From positions 7,119 to 71,118 of the forward strand of contig CAAEBN010000044.1 in assembly GCA_900754075.1 (NCBI GenBank): 64,000 nt of DNA. Reading direction: 5' to 3'. Source of the stretch: an uncultured Collinsella sp. Its GTDB lineage: Bacteria > Actinomycetota > Coriobacteriia > Coriobacteriales > Coriobacteriaceae. The notes under the pieces were generated by a model. That model was not told the DNA's origin. It saw only the letters and a list, made by a program, of their open reading frames with translations, and made no database searches. This document shows, piece after piece, positions 1 through 8,849 of the stretch. Numbering within the stretch: position 1 is the stretch's first letter; each line of letters opens with the position of its first letter. A program made the translations under genes and the position numbers.

Positions 1-1
1 C

Positions 2-1351
2 GGCGATCAGCGCACCTACTTTAAGACGCACGCTACGTTTGATGTCGATGCTCGCTGCCGCGCACTGGTGCGCCTGCGCGATGCGGTGCGGGCACACGAG
101 ACCGATATCGCCCATGCGCTCAAGACCGATTTGGGTAAGTCGCATGACGAGGCGTATATGTGCGAGATCGGCACGTCGCTTTCCGAGATTCGTCATCAGA
201 TTGCGCATATGGCCCGATGGAGCCGCCCGCGCCTGCGCCCCTGCGACCTCGCCAATGCCATTAGTGTGTGCAAAACGCAAGCCGTGCCCTATGGCGTCAC
301 GCTCATTATGGCTCCGTGGAACTACCCGTTTTTGCTAACACTCGAGCCGCTCGCCGGCGCCCTTGCCGCGGGTAACACCGTGGTCATCAAGCCGAGTGCC
401 TATGCGCCGGCTTCGAGCGCGGTGCTCAGGCAGATTTGCGAGGAAGCATTTGATCCGCGCCTGGTAACGGTCGTCGAAGGCGGGCGTGCCGAGAACGAGG
501 CGCTGCTCGATGAATGCTGGGACAAAATCTTCTTTACCGGAAGCGTTCCGGTCGGCAAGCTCGTCATGGAGCGCGCAAGTAAAAACCTTACGCCCGCGAC
601 GCTTGAGCTGGGCGGAAAGAGCCCCTGCATCGTGGATGCGACGGCAAACTTGAAGGTCGCGGCACGGCGTATCGCCTTTGGTAAATGGCTCAACGTGGGG
701 CAGACCTGCGTGGCGCCCGACTACCTGCTGGTCGATACGCGCGTGCACGACGAACTGCTGGATCTCATCAAGGAGGAGGTCCGTCGCATGTTTGGCGAGC
801 ACCCGCTCGACAACGAGGACTACGGTCATATTGTCAACGCCAAGCATTTCGCGCGCGTACGCGGGCTGATCGACCCCGATAAGGTTGTGCTGGGAGGAAC
901 GGCGCGCGAGTCGTCGCTCAAGCTTGAGCCGACGATCCTAGACGGCGTGGCGCCTGAGGACGCCGTGATGCAGGAGGAGATTTTCGGCCCCATCTTGCCG
1001 GTGCTGACGTTTGAGAGCCTAGACGAGGCCGAGACGTTTATTACGGATCGTCCGACGCCGCTGGCCCTGTATATCTTTAGCCAGGACCGTGCGGTTCAGC
1101 AGCGCTTTGTGCGCTACGTGCCTTTTGGCGGCGGCTGCGTTAACGACACGATCATGCACTTAGCTACGAGCCATATGGGCTTTGGCGGCATGGGCGCGAG
1201 CGGTATGGGTCAGTACCATGGCCGCGAGAGCTTCGGTACGTTTAGCCACAAGAAGAGCATCGTGAACAAGGCAACCTGGCTGGACGTGCCATTCCGCTAT
1301 GCCCCCTACGCAAGCTGGAAGCACAAGTTCGTGCGCATGTTTGTACACTAG
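2..1351 (+). CDS. Aldehyde dehydrogenase, 5' end cut by the window edge
   Basis: NAD(P)-dependent aldehyde dehydrogenase, oxidising an aldehyde to the acid in the cytoplasm. The frame is open to the left edge, and residues before the first in-window GTG (68) still fit the N-terminal helix of the family, so the true start lies outside. About 450 residues are seen. Motifs: APWNYPF (about residue 103), ELGGKSP with the general-base Glu (about 202) and NVGQTCVAP with the nucleophilic Cys (about 235). The C-terminal hydrophobic stretch and short length resemble the membrane-associated fatty/coniferyl aldehyde type; the substrate cannot be read from sequence. A strong hairpin follows the stop, so it ends a transcription unit. 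Confidence 0.93.
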   Translation, partial: GDQRTYFKTHATFDVDARCRALVRLRDAVRAHETDIAHALKTDLGKSHDEAYMCEIGTSLSEIRHQIAHMARWSRPRLRPCDLANAISVCKTQAVPYGVTLIMAPWNYPFLLTLEPLAGALAAGNTVVIKPSAYAPASSAVLRQICEEAFDPRLVTVVEGGRAENEALLDECWDKIFFTGSVPVGKLVMERASKNLTPATLELGGKSPCIVDATANLKVAARRIAFGKWLNVGQTCVAPDYLLVDTRVHDELLDLIKEEVRRMFGEHPLDNEDYGHIVNAKHFARVRGLIDPDKVVLGGTARESSLKLEPTILDGVAPEDAVMQEEIFGPILPVLTFESLDEAETFITDRPTPLALYIFSQDRAVQQRFVRYVPFGGGCVNDTIMHLATSHMGFGGMGASGMGQYHGRESFGTFSHKKSIVNKATWLDVPFRYAPYASWKHKFVRMFVH

Positions 1352-1359
1352 AAAAGAGC

Positions 1360-1398
1360 GCGGGTAATACGAACAAGTGTTCCTATTACCCGCATTTT
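1360..1398 (+). terminator. Rho-independent terminator of the aldehyde dehydrogenase gene
   Basis: A 10-bp perfect stem (GCGGGTAATA with TATTACCCGC) starts 9 nt after the stop codon and is followed by ATTTTGCG. Position and T-run fit an intrinsic terminator. Confidence 0.8.
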
Positions 1399-1416
1399 GC
1401 GTTAGACTACTGCTAT

Positions 1417-1633
1417 GGAGCACGGATGGGCCAACTCCCTTTAGAAGGGATTTGGTATGAACGTAAGCGATGTTATTTCGTTATTGGCGTTGTTAATCGC
1501 GGCTATCGAACTCGGCCTGTTTATCGGCCGAATGAAATAGCCGCCCCCGCGTAAGCGAAGACGGCCACTTCTCACGATGAAAACGCGTATCGGAGTTGGC
1601 AAGACCCGCGGCAACGGGTGCCATCCGTGCTCC
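1417..1633 (+). ncRNA. Candidate structured transcript around a micro-ORF (type I toxin-like)
   Basis: The 22 nt at 1417-1438 are perfectly complementary to two downstream blocks: 1417-1429 with 1621-1633 (13 bp) and 1430-1438 with 1592-1600 (9 bp). The 20 nt between those blocks form their own hairpin (ACCCG/CGGGT). The micro-ORF 1457-1540 lies inside. Its Shine-Dalgarno AAGGGA (1445-1450) is closed in a 6-bp, 3-nt-loop hairpin with TCCCTT (1436-1441). The inner three bases of that hairpin (1436-1438) are also used by the long-range pairing, so the two folds compete. This is the kind of 5'-3' closing and SD masking known for type I toxin mRNAs; expression is unproven. Confidence 0.5.
1457..1540 (+). 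CDS. 27-residue hydrophobic peptide, putative holin-like / type I toxin
   Basis: The ORF encodes 27 residues, starting MNVSDVISLLALL and ending ELGLFIGRMK. It has one hydrophobic segment (about residues 6-24) with one Glu inside and a basic tail. This resembles the tiny single-span 'putative holin-like toxin' family (short acidic N-terminus, ISLL core, basic end), but the match is by eye. AAGGGA lies 6 nt before the ATG, and a local hairpin masks it. A long-range inverted repeat (1417-1438 with 1592-1633) surrounds it. An antisense RNA is not obvious. It could instead be a small membrane regulator. Confidence that it is translated is moderate because of length, SD and structured context. Confidence 0.5.
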   Translation: MNVSDVISLLALLIAAIELGLFIGRMK

Positions 1634-1775
1634 TATCTTATCTGCAAGCGTTCCGTCGCGCAAGCGTTGCGGCAAATGGTTGAAAGGTGCGGGCGGGTGA
1701 ATCTGTGTCCGTACGGGCTCGTAGACTTCTCAATAAGGTTAAGCGCCGGTTTATCCGGCCGTTAGAGGAGCTGCC

Positions 1776-2102
1776 ATGTACGAGCCTTCACGTGTGCTTC
1801 TGTCATTTCATATCGCAGGATTTCAATATGCCGACGGCGCTTTGGTCCTAGGCGATCTTAAAGTGGGCGATAAGCTGACGCTGCGTGCCGAGCGCGATAA
1901 TCCCCATGATTCCGGGGCGGTTGCAATCTACTACGGCAACACCAAGCTCGGCTATGTTCCGGGAAACGAGGTCGGCCCGCTATCCGTGATGATGTATTAC
2001 GGACACGAGGGTGTATTTGAGGCGCGCGTGCAGCAGGTTGCCCCCGAGCGCAGCCCGTGGCATCAGGTGCGTGTTGGACTCTACGTGGTGGATGCTCGCT
2101 AA
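1776..2102 (+). CDS. HIRAN domain protein
   Basis: A 108-residue protein that is almost entirely one HIRAN domain. Diagnostic features are the N-terminal IAGFQYADG, the central ERDNPHDSGAVAIYY and the KLGYVPGNE motif. HIRAN domains in helicase-like proteins such as HLTF bind 3' DNA ends; stand-alone bacterial copies are small, presumably nucleic-acid-binding proteins whose role is not established. The start is supported by GAGGAG 6 nt upstream of the ATG. It sits 18 nt before a small acidic protein gene in the same direction and probably shares its transcript. Confidence 0.85.
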   Translation: MYEPSRVLLSFHIAGFQYADGALVLGDLKVGDKLTLRAERDNPHDSGAVAIYYGNTKLGYVPGNEVGPLSVMMYYGHEGVFEARVQQVAPERSPWHQVRVGLYVVDAR

Positions 2103-2120
2103 TCGGTTAGGGAGACCGCC

Positions 2121-2300
2121 ATGTTTGATGACGACGACCAGTTCGATTTGACAGACGATCCGTTTGAGTGGGATATGCTACTCGATGACAATGAGTTGGA
2201 GCGGGATCGTAAGAAGCGGCAGGATAAGAATGCCCAGGGTGACGCTTCGAAAAAGCAAGACAAGAGCCGCCGCGGACTGTTCGGCGGGTTCTTTGGATAA
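2121..2300 (+). CDS. Small acidic-basic hypothetical protein (59 aa)
   Basis: A 59-residue protein starting MFDDDDQFDLTDDPFEW and ending RRGLFGGFFG. The first third is strongly acidic, the middle is basic (ERDRKKRQDK and KKQDKSRR), and the end is Gly/Phe-rich. GGGAG lies about 7 nt before the ATG. It follows the HIRAN gene by 18 nt, which suggests co-transcription. No family was recognised. Charge segregation suggests a disordered protein that binds nucleic acid or a partner; that is a guess from composition only. Confidence 0.65.
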   Translation: MFDDDDQFDLTDDPFEWDMLLDDNELERDRKKRQDKNAQGDASKKQDKSRRGLFGGFFG

Positions 2301-2366
2301 CCGCCGCATCGCTGCGTCTGTATACTTAGCACGAGTTGAACACGTTGCGAAATGAGGACAGAGACG

Positions 2367-2912
2367 ATGATGTGGTTTACCGCCGACCTGCATCTGGGCG
2401 ATACGAATATCTTGCACGACATGGACCGGCCGTTTGGCTCGGTCGAGGAGATGAACCGCAAGGTCATCGATGCCATCAATGAGTGCGTAGCTGTGGATGA
2501 CCGTCTCTACATCCTGGGTGACTTTACCTATCGTTTGCCCCTGGCAGAGGCGGTGCGCCTGCGCGAGCGTATCGAATGCAAGAATGTGACGCTCATCCGT
2601 GGTAACCATGACGGCGACTGGGAAGATCCCGACGTACCGCAGATTTGGGAAGACGTGCGCGATTACCTGGAGATTGCTCCCGGCTATGCCAAGGGGCATC
2701 GTCTGGTTATGAGCCATTACCCCATGCTCAGCTGGAATGGCAAGGCGCGCGGCGCCATCATGCTACACGGGCATATCCACAGCAGGGGAGACCGCACCAA
2801 CGTGCGCAACCGCGATCGCGAGCGCCCTATCTTTCGCTACGATGTCGGTCTCGACGCCAACGACTACAAGCCCGTAAGCCGAGACCAAATCCTCGGCTTC
2901 TTTGGACTGTAA
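2367..2912 (+). CDS. Calcineurin-like metallophosphoesterase
   Basis: A 181-residue metallophosphoesterase with the full metal-binding set: DLHLGD near the N-terminus, GDFTYR, GNHDGDW and a C-terminal GHIHS. The family hydrolyses phosphomono- or diesters using two divalent metals; this short cytoplasmic type is often annotated as a predicted phosphohydrolase, and its substrate is unknown. ATG 2367 was chosen over ATG 2352 because GAGG at 2355 gives normal spacing and the protein then begins directly with the first beta strand (MMWFTADLHLGD). A repeat and a strong terminator follow. Confidence 0.88.
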   Translation: MMWFTADLHLGDTNILHDMDRPFGSVEEMNRKVIDAINECVAVDDRLYILGDFTYRLPLAEAVRLRERIECKNVTLIRGNHDGDWEDPDVPQIWEDVRDYLEIAPGYAKGHRLVMSHYPMLSWNGKARGAIMLHGHIHSRGDRTNVRNRDRERPIFRYDVGLDANDYKPVSRDQILGFFGL

Positions 2913-2930
2913 TTCTCGAACCACCGCACA

Positions 2931-2968
2931 AACCGCGACAAAGGGGGGCGGGCACCTTTGTCGTGGTT
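2931..2968. repeat. Intergenic inverted repeat (AACCGCGACAAAGG type)
   Basis: Arms AACCGCGACAAAGG and CCTTTGTCGTGGTT pair at 13 of 14 positions around a G-rich loop. It lies between the phosphoesterase stop and its terminator. It looks like one copy of a dispersed palindromic intergenic element; other palindromes of different sequence occur at 17042, 47836, 49717 and 60136. Confidence 0.6.
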
Positions 2969-2970
2969 CT

Positions 2971-3005
2971 GGCGCCGTTGCCATTATGGCGGCGGCGCCT
3001 TTTTT
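2971..3005 (+). terminator. Rho-independent terminator after the phosphoesterase gene
   Basis: GGCGCCG and CGGCGCC form the stem, and a run of six T follows immediately. Confidence 0.85.
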
Positions 3006-3063
3006 GTCCGTGCGGCGCGGTAGAGTGTAGGCGGTTGAAATTTGCGTCCATCGAGGAGCTGCT

Positions 3064-4821
3064 ATGAACGAGATCAGGTGCCCGCATTGCGGCGAAGTTT
3101 TTAAGGTCGATGCTTCTGGCTATGCGGATATCGTCAAACAAGTGCGCGATGCCGAGTTTTCGCGCGACCTGGATGAGCGTGTGAAGGCGGTCCAGCGCGA
3201 GGGCGAGCAGGCGCTGGAACTTGAGCGCTCACGTTCGACGGCTGCCTTACAAAAGGCAGAGTCTCAGCGCAATGCTCAGCTTGTCGAGCAGAAGAACGCT
3301 GCGGCTCAGAAGTTGGCACAAGAGGTTGCCAAGCGCGATGCTGAGCTTGCCGAGCTGCGCGCCAAGCTCGAGGGCGCTGCCGCAGAGCGTGAGGGTGCAA
3401 GCCAGCGTGCAGCGGTTGAGGCCCGTGCCGATGCTCAAAAGGAGAATGCTGAGCTTCAGCGCGAGATCGACAATTTGCGTGCGCAGCTGGGACGCAAGGA
3501 TGACGAAGCCAAGCTTGCCGAGGCTTCGGCGCGCAATGCTGCTCAGAACGATTTAGCTGCACGCGATGCGCAGATTGCAGAATTGCAGGCAAAGCTCTCC
3601 GCGGCGGACAAGGCCCAGGAGATGGCGCTTGCCGCCGCTGCGGCCGAGTCGCAGCGTGAGATCGATGCCGCTCGCGGCGAGGCTGAGCGCACGCTTGCTG
3701 ACTATCGCGCAAAGGTACAAGAGAAGTTTTCCGCCGCAAAGGCTCAGTCCGAGCAGGAGGCCGAGGGCCTGCGTGCGCAGCTGCGCGAACAGGAGCTGAC
3801 GGCCAAAATGAACCTATCGGAGGCGGTCGCCGCGGCAGAGCGTGAGCGTGACGAGGCACGTGCCAAGCTGACGAGCGAGCTGGCGGTGCGTGATTCTCGC
3901 GAGGAGCAAGCCAAGGCGGCACACGAGCTCGAGCTCGCGCAGGCCAAGCGCGTGAGCGACGAGTTGATCCGCTACAAGGACGAAGAGATTGAGCGCCTTA
4001 AGGAAATGAAGATCCGCCTGTCCACCAAGATGGTGGGCGAGTCGCTCGAGCAGCATTGCGAGACCGAGTTTAACCGTCTGCGTATGACCGCGTTTCCTAA
4101 TGCGTACTTCGAGAAAGACAACGATGCGTCCGAGGGCACCAAGGGCGACTTCATCTTCCGCGAGTGCGACGCGAGCGGCAACGAGGTCATTTCGATTATG
4201 TTCGAGATGAAAAACGAGAACGATGAGACCGCGACCAAGCATAAAAACGAGGACTTCTTTAAGAAGCTCGATCACGATCGTCGCCAGAAAGGCTGCGAGT
4301 ATGCGGTGCTCTGCACCCTGCTGGAGCCCGAGAGCGAGCTCTATAACGCGGGAATCGTGGACGTGAGTTACCGCTATGAGAAGATGTACGTGATCCGCCC
4401 GCAGTTTTTCATTCCCATGATCACGCTGCTGCGCAACGCCGCCATGGGTTCGCTGCGCTATAAGCAGGAGCTGGCGGAGTACAAACAGCAGAATATCGAC
4501 GTCACGAACTTCGAAGCCAAGATGGAAAAGTTCAAGAATGATTTCGGTCGCAACTACGAGATCGCGAGCCGCAAGTTCCAAACGGCGATCGATGAGATCG
4601 ACAAGACGATTAGCCATCTGCAGAAAACCAAGGAGGCGTTGCTGTCTTCCGAGAACAACCTGCGCCTAGCCAACAAGAAGGCCGACGATCTTACCATTCG
4701 CAAGCTCACGTGGGGCAACAAGACCATGAAGGCGGCGTTTGACGAGGCGCGCGGGGCTGCGCCAGAGACAAACGATGAGCCCGCCGAGGCGGATTCGTAT
4801 GAGGTCGAGGATGCCGAGTAA
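3064..4821 (+). CDS. DUF2130 domain protein with long coiled coil
   Basis: A 585-residue protein. The N-terminus has a short zinc-binding-like knuckle ([12 protein letters not shown]). Residues about 40-320 are an Ala/Glu/Arg-rich heptad region, an almost unbroken coiled coil. The C-terminal third (from about [20 protein letters not shown]) is the DUF2130 domain, including [14 protein letters not shown] and a conserved [12 protein letters not shown] segment. The overall layout, coiled coil plus a nuclease-fold-like domain, recalls RmuC-type proteins, but function is unknown. GAGGAG precedes the ATG by about 6 nt. It is monocistronic, between terminators at 2971-3005 and 4840-4879. Confidence 0.88.
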   Translation: MNEIRCPHCGEVFKVDASGYADIVKQVRDAEFSRDLDERVKAVQREGEQALELERSRSTAALQKAESQRNAQLVEQKNAAAQKLAQEVAKRDAELAELRAKLEGAAAEREGASQRAAVEARADAQKENAELQREIDNLRAQLGRKDDEAKLAEASARNAAQNDLAARDAQIAELQAKLSAADKAQEMALAAAAAESQREIDAARGEAERTLADYRAKVQEKFSAAKAQSEQEAEGLRAQLREQELTAKMNLSEAVAAAERERDEARAKLTSELAVRDSREEQAKAAHELELAQAKRVSDELIRYKDEEIERLKEMKIRLSTKMVGESLEQHCETEFNRLRMTAFPNAYFEKDNDASEGTKGDFIFRECDASGNEVISIMFEMKNENDETATKHKNEDFFKKLDHDRRQKGCEYAVLCTLLEPESELYNAGIVDVSYRYEKMYVIRPQFFIPMITLLRNAAMGSLRYKQELAEYKQQNIDVTNFEAKMEKFKNDFGRNYEIASRKFQTAIDEIDKTISHLQKTKEALLSSENNLRLANKKADDLTIRKLTWGNKTMKAAFDEARGAAPETNDEPAEADSYEVEDAE

Positions 4822-4839
4822 GGCATAGCGTATAGTGCA

Positions 4840-4879
4840 AAAGCGGGGCCGCTGGCGATATTGCCAACGGCCCCGCTTT
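4840..4879. terminator. Bidirectional terminator between convergent genes
   Basis: A long stem (AAAGCGGGGCCG with CGGCCCCGCTTT, extended by GGC/GCC) lies between the DUF2130 gene and the convergent helicase gene. It has T-rich flanks on both strands, so it can serve both. Confidence 0.88.
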
Positions 4880-4900
4880 GTTTCGTTCCAGTATGTTCGA

Positions 4901-7582
4901 CTAGTCCTCGAGCAGGTCCTCGATAAAGCCGACGCGGTAGTTTTTGAGGATGACCTCGCCGCCGTCCTGCGTGGCGTCCAGATCGACATCGCCCATGATG
5001 CCAAAGTCGTGGTCGCCATCCTCGTCGGCAAAGATCTGGTGCACGTGCCATACGTGCGCGGTCTTCTCGTCGGACTCGTCGATGGAAAACATCGCGGCGC
5101 TGCGGGCGTCTCCGTCGGTGAGGATTTCCTCGTGCTGCTCATGGTAGGCATCGAGCGCCTTTTGCCAACGGATTTCGCTCATGCCCCAGTCCTCGTCGAG
5201 CTCGCCCAGATCGCGCACGTGTCCGCGGGCTGCAGGGGTTGCGGGGCGGAAGGGCGCGTTGCGCACCAACAGCGTGCAGCCGCGACGGTCCGCAACGACC
5301 TCGTCGATGCCCTGCGGCGGCGCGGCATCGAGGGCTGCCGGGTTGCCGGCGTTCTCCCACTCGTCCACCAGGCTCGAGTCGACCGAGCGCACCACAAAGC
5401 CGAGCCACGAAATGATGTCACGCAAGCGCTCATCGCGCTTCTCAATGGGCACGGTGCGGTCGAGCGAACGGTAAGCCTCTGCCAGGTAGCGCAGCAGAAT
5501 GCCCTCGGAGCGGGCGATGCCGAGCTTTTGGATATAGCCCTTAAAATCGCTCGCGCTTTCCAGCATATCGCGCAGAACGCTCTTGGGAGAGAGCTGATAG
5601 TCGTTGGCCCAGGGTACTTCCTGGCAGTACTTGTCAAAGGCGGCGTCGAGCAAGTCCTCGAGCGGCTTTTCGTAGGTGACGTCCTGGATGCGCTCCAGAC
5701 GCTCCTCATAGTCGACGCCGTCGGCCTTCATCTCGGCCATAGCGCGATCGCGTGCTGCGCGCTCCTGCGCGCGCAATACCTGCTTGGGGTCCTCGAGCGT
5801 AGCCTCGACCATCGAGATGAGGTCCATGGTATAGGTCTCGCTCTCGGGATCGAGCAGCTCCAGCGCGGCAAGCAAGAACGGCGAGAGTGGCTGATCGAGT
5901 GCAAAGTCCTCGGGCAGATCGACCGTCAGCGCGTAGTCGATGTCCGGCGCGGCATCAGCCGGAGCGTCGGGTGCGGGCGGCACCTCGGTGCGCACGACGA
6001 CGCCGGAGTCGATGAGCGTGGCGAAGATCTCGTCGGCACGCTCATCGAGCTTTGCCTTTTCCTCGGGAGTCTGCAGGCTCGTCTCGATGAGGTCGTGCAC
6101 GCGGGCACGGGCATCGCCGCCCTGCTCGACCACGCTAATCACCATGGAGTGTGTGATGCGAAGGCGCGGCTTGAGCGTTTCGGGCTGCGTTTCGATCAGG
6201 CGCTCAAAGGTCTGCTTGTTCCAGGTGACAAAGCCCTCGGGGGCCTTCTTCTTTTTAATCTTGCGGAGCTTCTTGGGGTCGCCGCCCGCCTTGGCCATGA
6301 GTTTGGCGTTCTCGATCTCGTGCTCTGGGGCCTCGGCGATGACCATACCCTCGGTATCGAAGCCCGAACGGCCGGCGCGACCGGCGATCTGATGGAACTC
6401 GCGGGCGCGCAGGCGACGCATTTTGTAGCCGTCAAACTTGGTGAGTGCGGTGAGCACCACGGTGTGGATGGGCACGTTGATGCCGACGCCGAGTGTGTCG
6501 GTGCCGCAAATGACGGGCAACAGGCCCTGCTGCGCCAGGCGCTCGACCAGTAGGCGATAGCGCGGCAACATGCCAGCATGGTGCACACCGACGCCGCAGC
6601 CGAGCAAGCGCTTGAGAATCTTGCCGAAAGCCGTCGAGAAGCTCGTGCCCTTGGCCGCCTCCTTGATGGCCTCGCGCTGCTCCTTGCTGGCAATGCCAAA
6701 GTTGGCGAGGGATTGCGCCGTCGCAAGGGCGGCATCCTGGCTAAAGTGCACGATATAGAGCGGGGCCTCGCCACGGCGCATGGCGAGCTCGACGGTGCCC
6801 TCGAGCGAGGTCGTCACGTAGTCGTAGCTCAGCGGCACGGGGCGCGGGGCATCGACGACCAAGTCGCAGACAGCGCCGGTGTGTTCCTCGAGCGAGGCGG
6901 CGATCGCGGTGACATCGCCGAGTGTGGCGCTCATGAGCATGAATTGCGTGTGAGGCAGGGTGAGCAACGGCACCTGCCAGGCCCAACCGCGGTCGGGGTC
7001 GGCAAAGTAGTGGAACTCGTCCATGGCGACGCAGCCAACATCGGCATCTTCGCCCTCGCGCAGTGCATCGTTGGCAAGGATTTCTGCCGTACAGCAGATG
7101 ACGGGCGCCTTGGTGTTGATATGCGTATCGCCGGTGATCATGCCGACGTTATCGCGGCCGAGCACCTGCACAAGGTCGAAAAACTTCTCACTGACCAGAG
7201 CCTTGATAGGAGCCGTGTAGTAGCAGCGCTTGCCCTGCGCCATGCCCATAAAGAGCATGCCCAGCGCGACGAGCGATTTACCCGATCCGGTCGGTGTTCC
7301 CAAAATGACGTGATCGCCGGCCGCCAGGTCCATGAGGGCTTCTTCTTGGTGGTCCCACAGCTCAATGCCGCGGTCGCTCGTCCATTCAAAGAAGCGTTCG
7401 AAAGCCTGATCAGGCGTGAGCCATGGTTCGGGCTCGCTACCATCTTCGGGCTCCCACCAGGTGGGGGAGAGCGCACCGAGCGAGCCAAACTCGGCTTCGG
7501 TTCCCGTGCCGCCCGAGAATGAGCTGGCGGCGCCGGCGCCGGAAACGGTGCTGGCGGAAGTATCTGTCGTGGTCTGTGCCAT
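4901..7582 (-). CDS. Ski2-like DExH RNA helicase with DUF3516 C-terminal domain
   Basis: An 893-residue superfamily 2 helicase. Motifs in order: GTPTGSGKS (Walker A, near residue 100), AMDEFHYF (DExH box), MSATLGD (motif III), CGTDTLGVGIN (motif V) and QIAGRAGRSG (motif VI). These and the C-terminal ~450 residues match actinobacterial DUF3516 helicases, which belong to the Ski2/Mtr4-like branch; a role in RNA turnover or ribosome-related RNA remodelling is inferred. The start ATG 7582 is supported by GAGAG upstream; the frame is open further upstream but has no ribosome site there and non-protein-like sequence. The first 40 residues are Ser/Thr/Gly-rich and probably disordered. Confidence 0.9.
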   Translation of the reverse strand: MAQTTTDTSASTVSGAGAASSFSGGTGTEAEFGSLGALSPTWWEPEDGSEPEPWLTPDQAFERFFEWTSDRGIELWDHQEEALMDLAAGDHVILGTPTGSGKSLVALGMLFMGMAQGKRCYYTAPIKALVSEKFFDLVQVLGRDNVGMITGDTHINTKAPVICCTAEILANDALREGEDADVGCVAMDEFHYFADPDRGWAWQVPLLTLPHTQFMLMSATLGDVTAIAASLEEHTGAVCDLVVDAPRPVPLSYDYVTTSLEGTVELAMRRGEAPLYIVHFSQDAALATAQSLANFGIASKEQREAIKEAAKGTSFSTAFGKILKRLLGCGVGVHHAGMLPRYRLLVERLAQQGLLPVICGTDTLGVGINVPIHTVVLTALTKFDGYKMRRLRAREFHQIAGRAGRSGFDTEGMVIAEAPEHEIENAKLMAKAGGDPKKLRKIKKKKAPEGFVTWNKQTFERLIETQPETLKPRLRITHSMVISVVEQGGDARARVHDLIETSLQTPEEKAKLDERADEIFATLIDSGVVVRTEVPPAPDAPADAAPDIDYALTVDLPEDFALDQPLSPFLLAALELLDPESETYTMDLISMVEATLEDPKQVLRAQERAARDRAMAEMKADGVDYEERLERIQDVTYEKPLEDLLDAAFDKYCQEVPWANDYQLSPKSVLRDMLESASDFKGYIQKLGIARSEGILLRYLAEAYRSLDRTVPIEKRDERLRDIISWLGFVVRSVDSSLVDEWENAGNPAALDAAPPQGIDEVVADRRGCTLLVRNAPFRPATPAARGHVRDLGELDEDWGMSEIRWQKALDAYHEQHEEILTDGDARSAAMFSIDESDEKTAHVWHVHQIFADEDGDHDFGIMGDVDLDATQDGGEVILKNYRVGFIEDLLED

Positions 7583-7704
7583 GTGGTTTGCTTTCTCTCG
7601 CGTTTGTCCGCCAACTATTATGGCGTAGCGGCGGCGCGGGGTGCCAGCGCGCGAGAAAATGCAGGAAATGGGCGTTCTGCCCAGCCGTTTGGTGCAGCTG
7701 CCAG

Positions 7705-7826
7705 CTAAGTGAGTAGACTTTTTGCAATATCGCGAGCACATGGCTTTTGCGCAAGGGCTTTACCTGCGGTTTTAGTTTCGTTATGCGGGTTGTGCTTGGC
7801 TATTGCAAAAAAGTCTACTCACTTAG
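7705..7826. repeat. MITE-like element with 24-25 bp terminal inverted repeats
   Basis: The left arm 7705-7728 (CTAAGTGAGTAGACTTTTTG plus CAAT) is repeated inverted at 7802-7826, differing only by one A/T in the homopolymer. The 73-bp core has no ORF of note. It sits in the gap between two minus-strand genes. No target-site duplication could be fixed by eye. Size and symmetry fit a miniature inverted-repeat element or a dispersed regulatory hairpin. Confidence 0.7.
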
Positions 7827-7891
7827 GCTCGAGGGCCGTTTGCTGGCGCCTATTCGCGCTTGTTTGCCGACGTCGCGACCATCAGAAGCCC

Positions 7892-8731
7892 CTAGGACTC
7901 TTGCGGCAGGCGTTTCTTGCCTTTGCGGGCACGGTTTCTAAAGTTCTCGACGGCCTCTTCCATGCCCAGAGGTACATAGGTGAGCTCATCGAGGTTATCG
8001 GGTAGGTAGCAGGCAAGGCTTTGCTCCTGCACGCGGCCCACTGTGAGCTGTTCGTCGGTTGGCTTCTCGCCGGGTGTGGCGCAAATGCCATAGACGGCGG
8101 CGCCCATCTCGCGCGTGCGGCACTCATACTCGGTCTCGGGATGCTCGGGATGGTCGCGGCGAACGTCGTCACTTATCCAAAGTGTGTCGTAGCCGGCCGC
8201 GGCAAACTGCCCCAGGGCGTAGTCGCGCAATGGCTTGCTGTCGGTTCGCAGCGTGACGGTGGCGCCGGCTGCAAGGAGCGGGCGGTAGAGCATCAAATGG
8301 TCGACGTGGACGAGTCGTTTTTTGGCGTACTTGGCCTTGGGCTGCGGCGTGGGAAAGTTGATGGTGATGGCATCGAGCTCGCCTGCGGCAAACAGCTGCG
8401 GCAGCGATGCGGCGCCTCGGGGCAGGACGAGTGCGTTGGTCAGCTCCTGCTCGCAGATTTTCTGCGCGGCATAGGCGATGCAGATGGGCTCTTGGTCCAT
8501 GCCGATAAAGAGCGTGTTTGGCTCGTGGACCGCGCGCTCTACAAGGTACGTTCCCTTGCCACAGCCAAGATCCAGGTGAAGGCGTTCGAAGGGCTTGCTG
8601 CCTGCGGGCGCACAGGCCTTGCGCCAATCTCCGACATAGGCCTCGGGGTTCGTCTCAATCGCATCGGCGTAGCGCTCCAGGCGCTCTTCCAGCACAAAGT
8701 TCTTAGGCGTGCGAACGTGGACGGCTCCCAT
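7892..8731 (-). CDS. trmB: tRNA (guanine-N7-)-methyltransferase, divergent TrmB
   Basis: A 279-residue Rossmann methyltransferase that probably makes m7G46 in tRNA using S-adenosylmethionine. The SAM-binding loop is LHLDLGCGKGTYL (about residue 52), followed by IGMDQEP. The TrmB-specific segment reads NFPTPQPKAKYAKKRL, aligned with the usual N-F-x-D-P-W-P-K-x-R-H-x-K-R-R-L; Asp and Trp are replaced here. The C-terminus carries TEYECR, matching the family's T-x-Y-E motif. AGGAGCCTC precedes ATG 8731. The altered DPWPK box lowers certainty about substrate but not about family. Confidence 0.85.
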   Translation of the reverse strand: MGAVHVRTPKNFVLEERLERYADAIETNPEAYVGDWRKACAPAGSKPFERLHLDLGCGKGTYLVERAVHEPNTLFIGMDQEPICIAYAAQKICEQELTNALVLPRGAASLPQLFAAGELDAITINFPTPQPKAKYAKKRLVHVDHLMLYRPLLAAGATVTLRTDSKPLRDYALGQFAAAGYDTLWISDDVRRDHPEHPETEYECRTREMGAAVYGICATPGEKPTDEQLTVGRVQEQSLACYLPDNLDELTYVPLGMEEAVENFRNRARKGKKRLPQES

Positions 8732-8849
8732 GAGGCTCCTTGGTCATAAGTATGGAACGCATAGCTGCGCGTTCCGTCAATGGGTTGAAAAAGGGTGGGC
8801 ATAGCTTGCCCGAAAGATGCGATGCGGCTCGGTGGCGAGTCATCGATGC

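Noticed and set aside
1577..1765. 62-residue ORF after the micro-ORF
   Set aside because: It overlaps the pairing arm 1592-1633, lacks an SD and has Arg/Cys-rich random-looking sequence.
4835..6553. Plus-strand ORF opposite the DUF3516 helicase
   Set aside because: Antisense shadow; the minus-strand protein has all helicase motifs.
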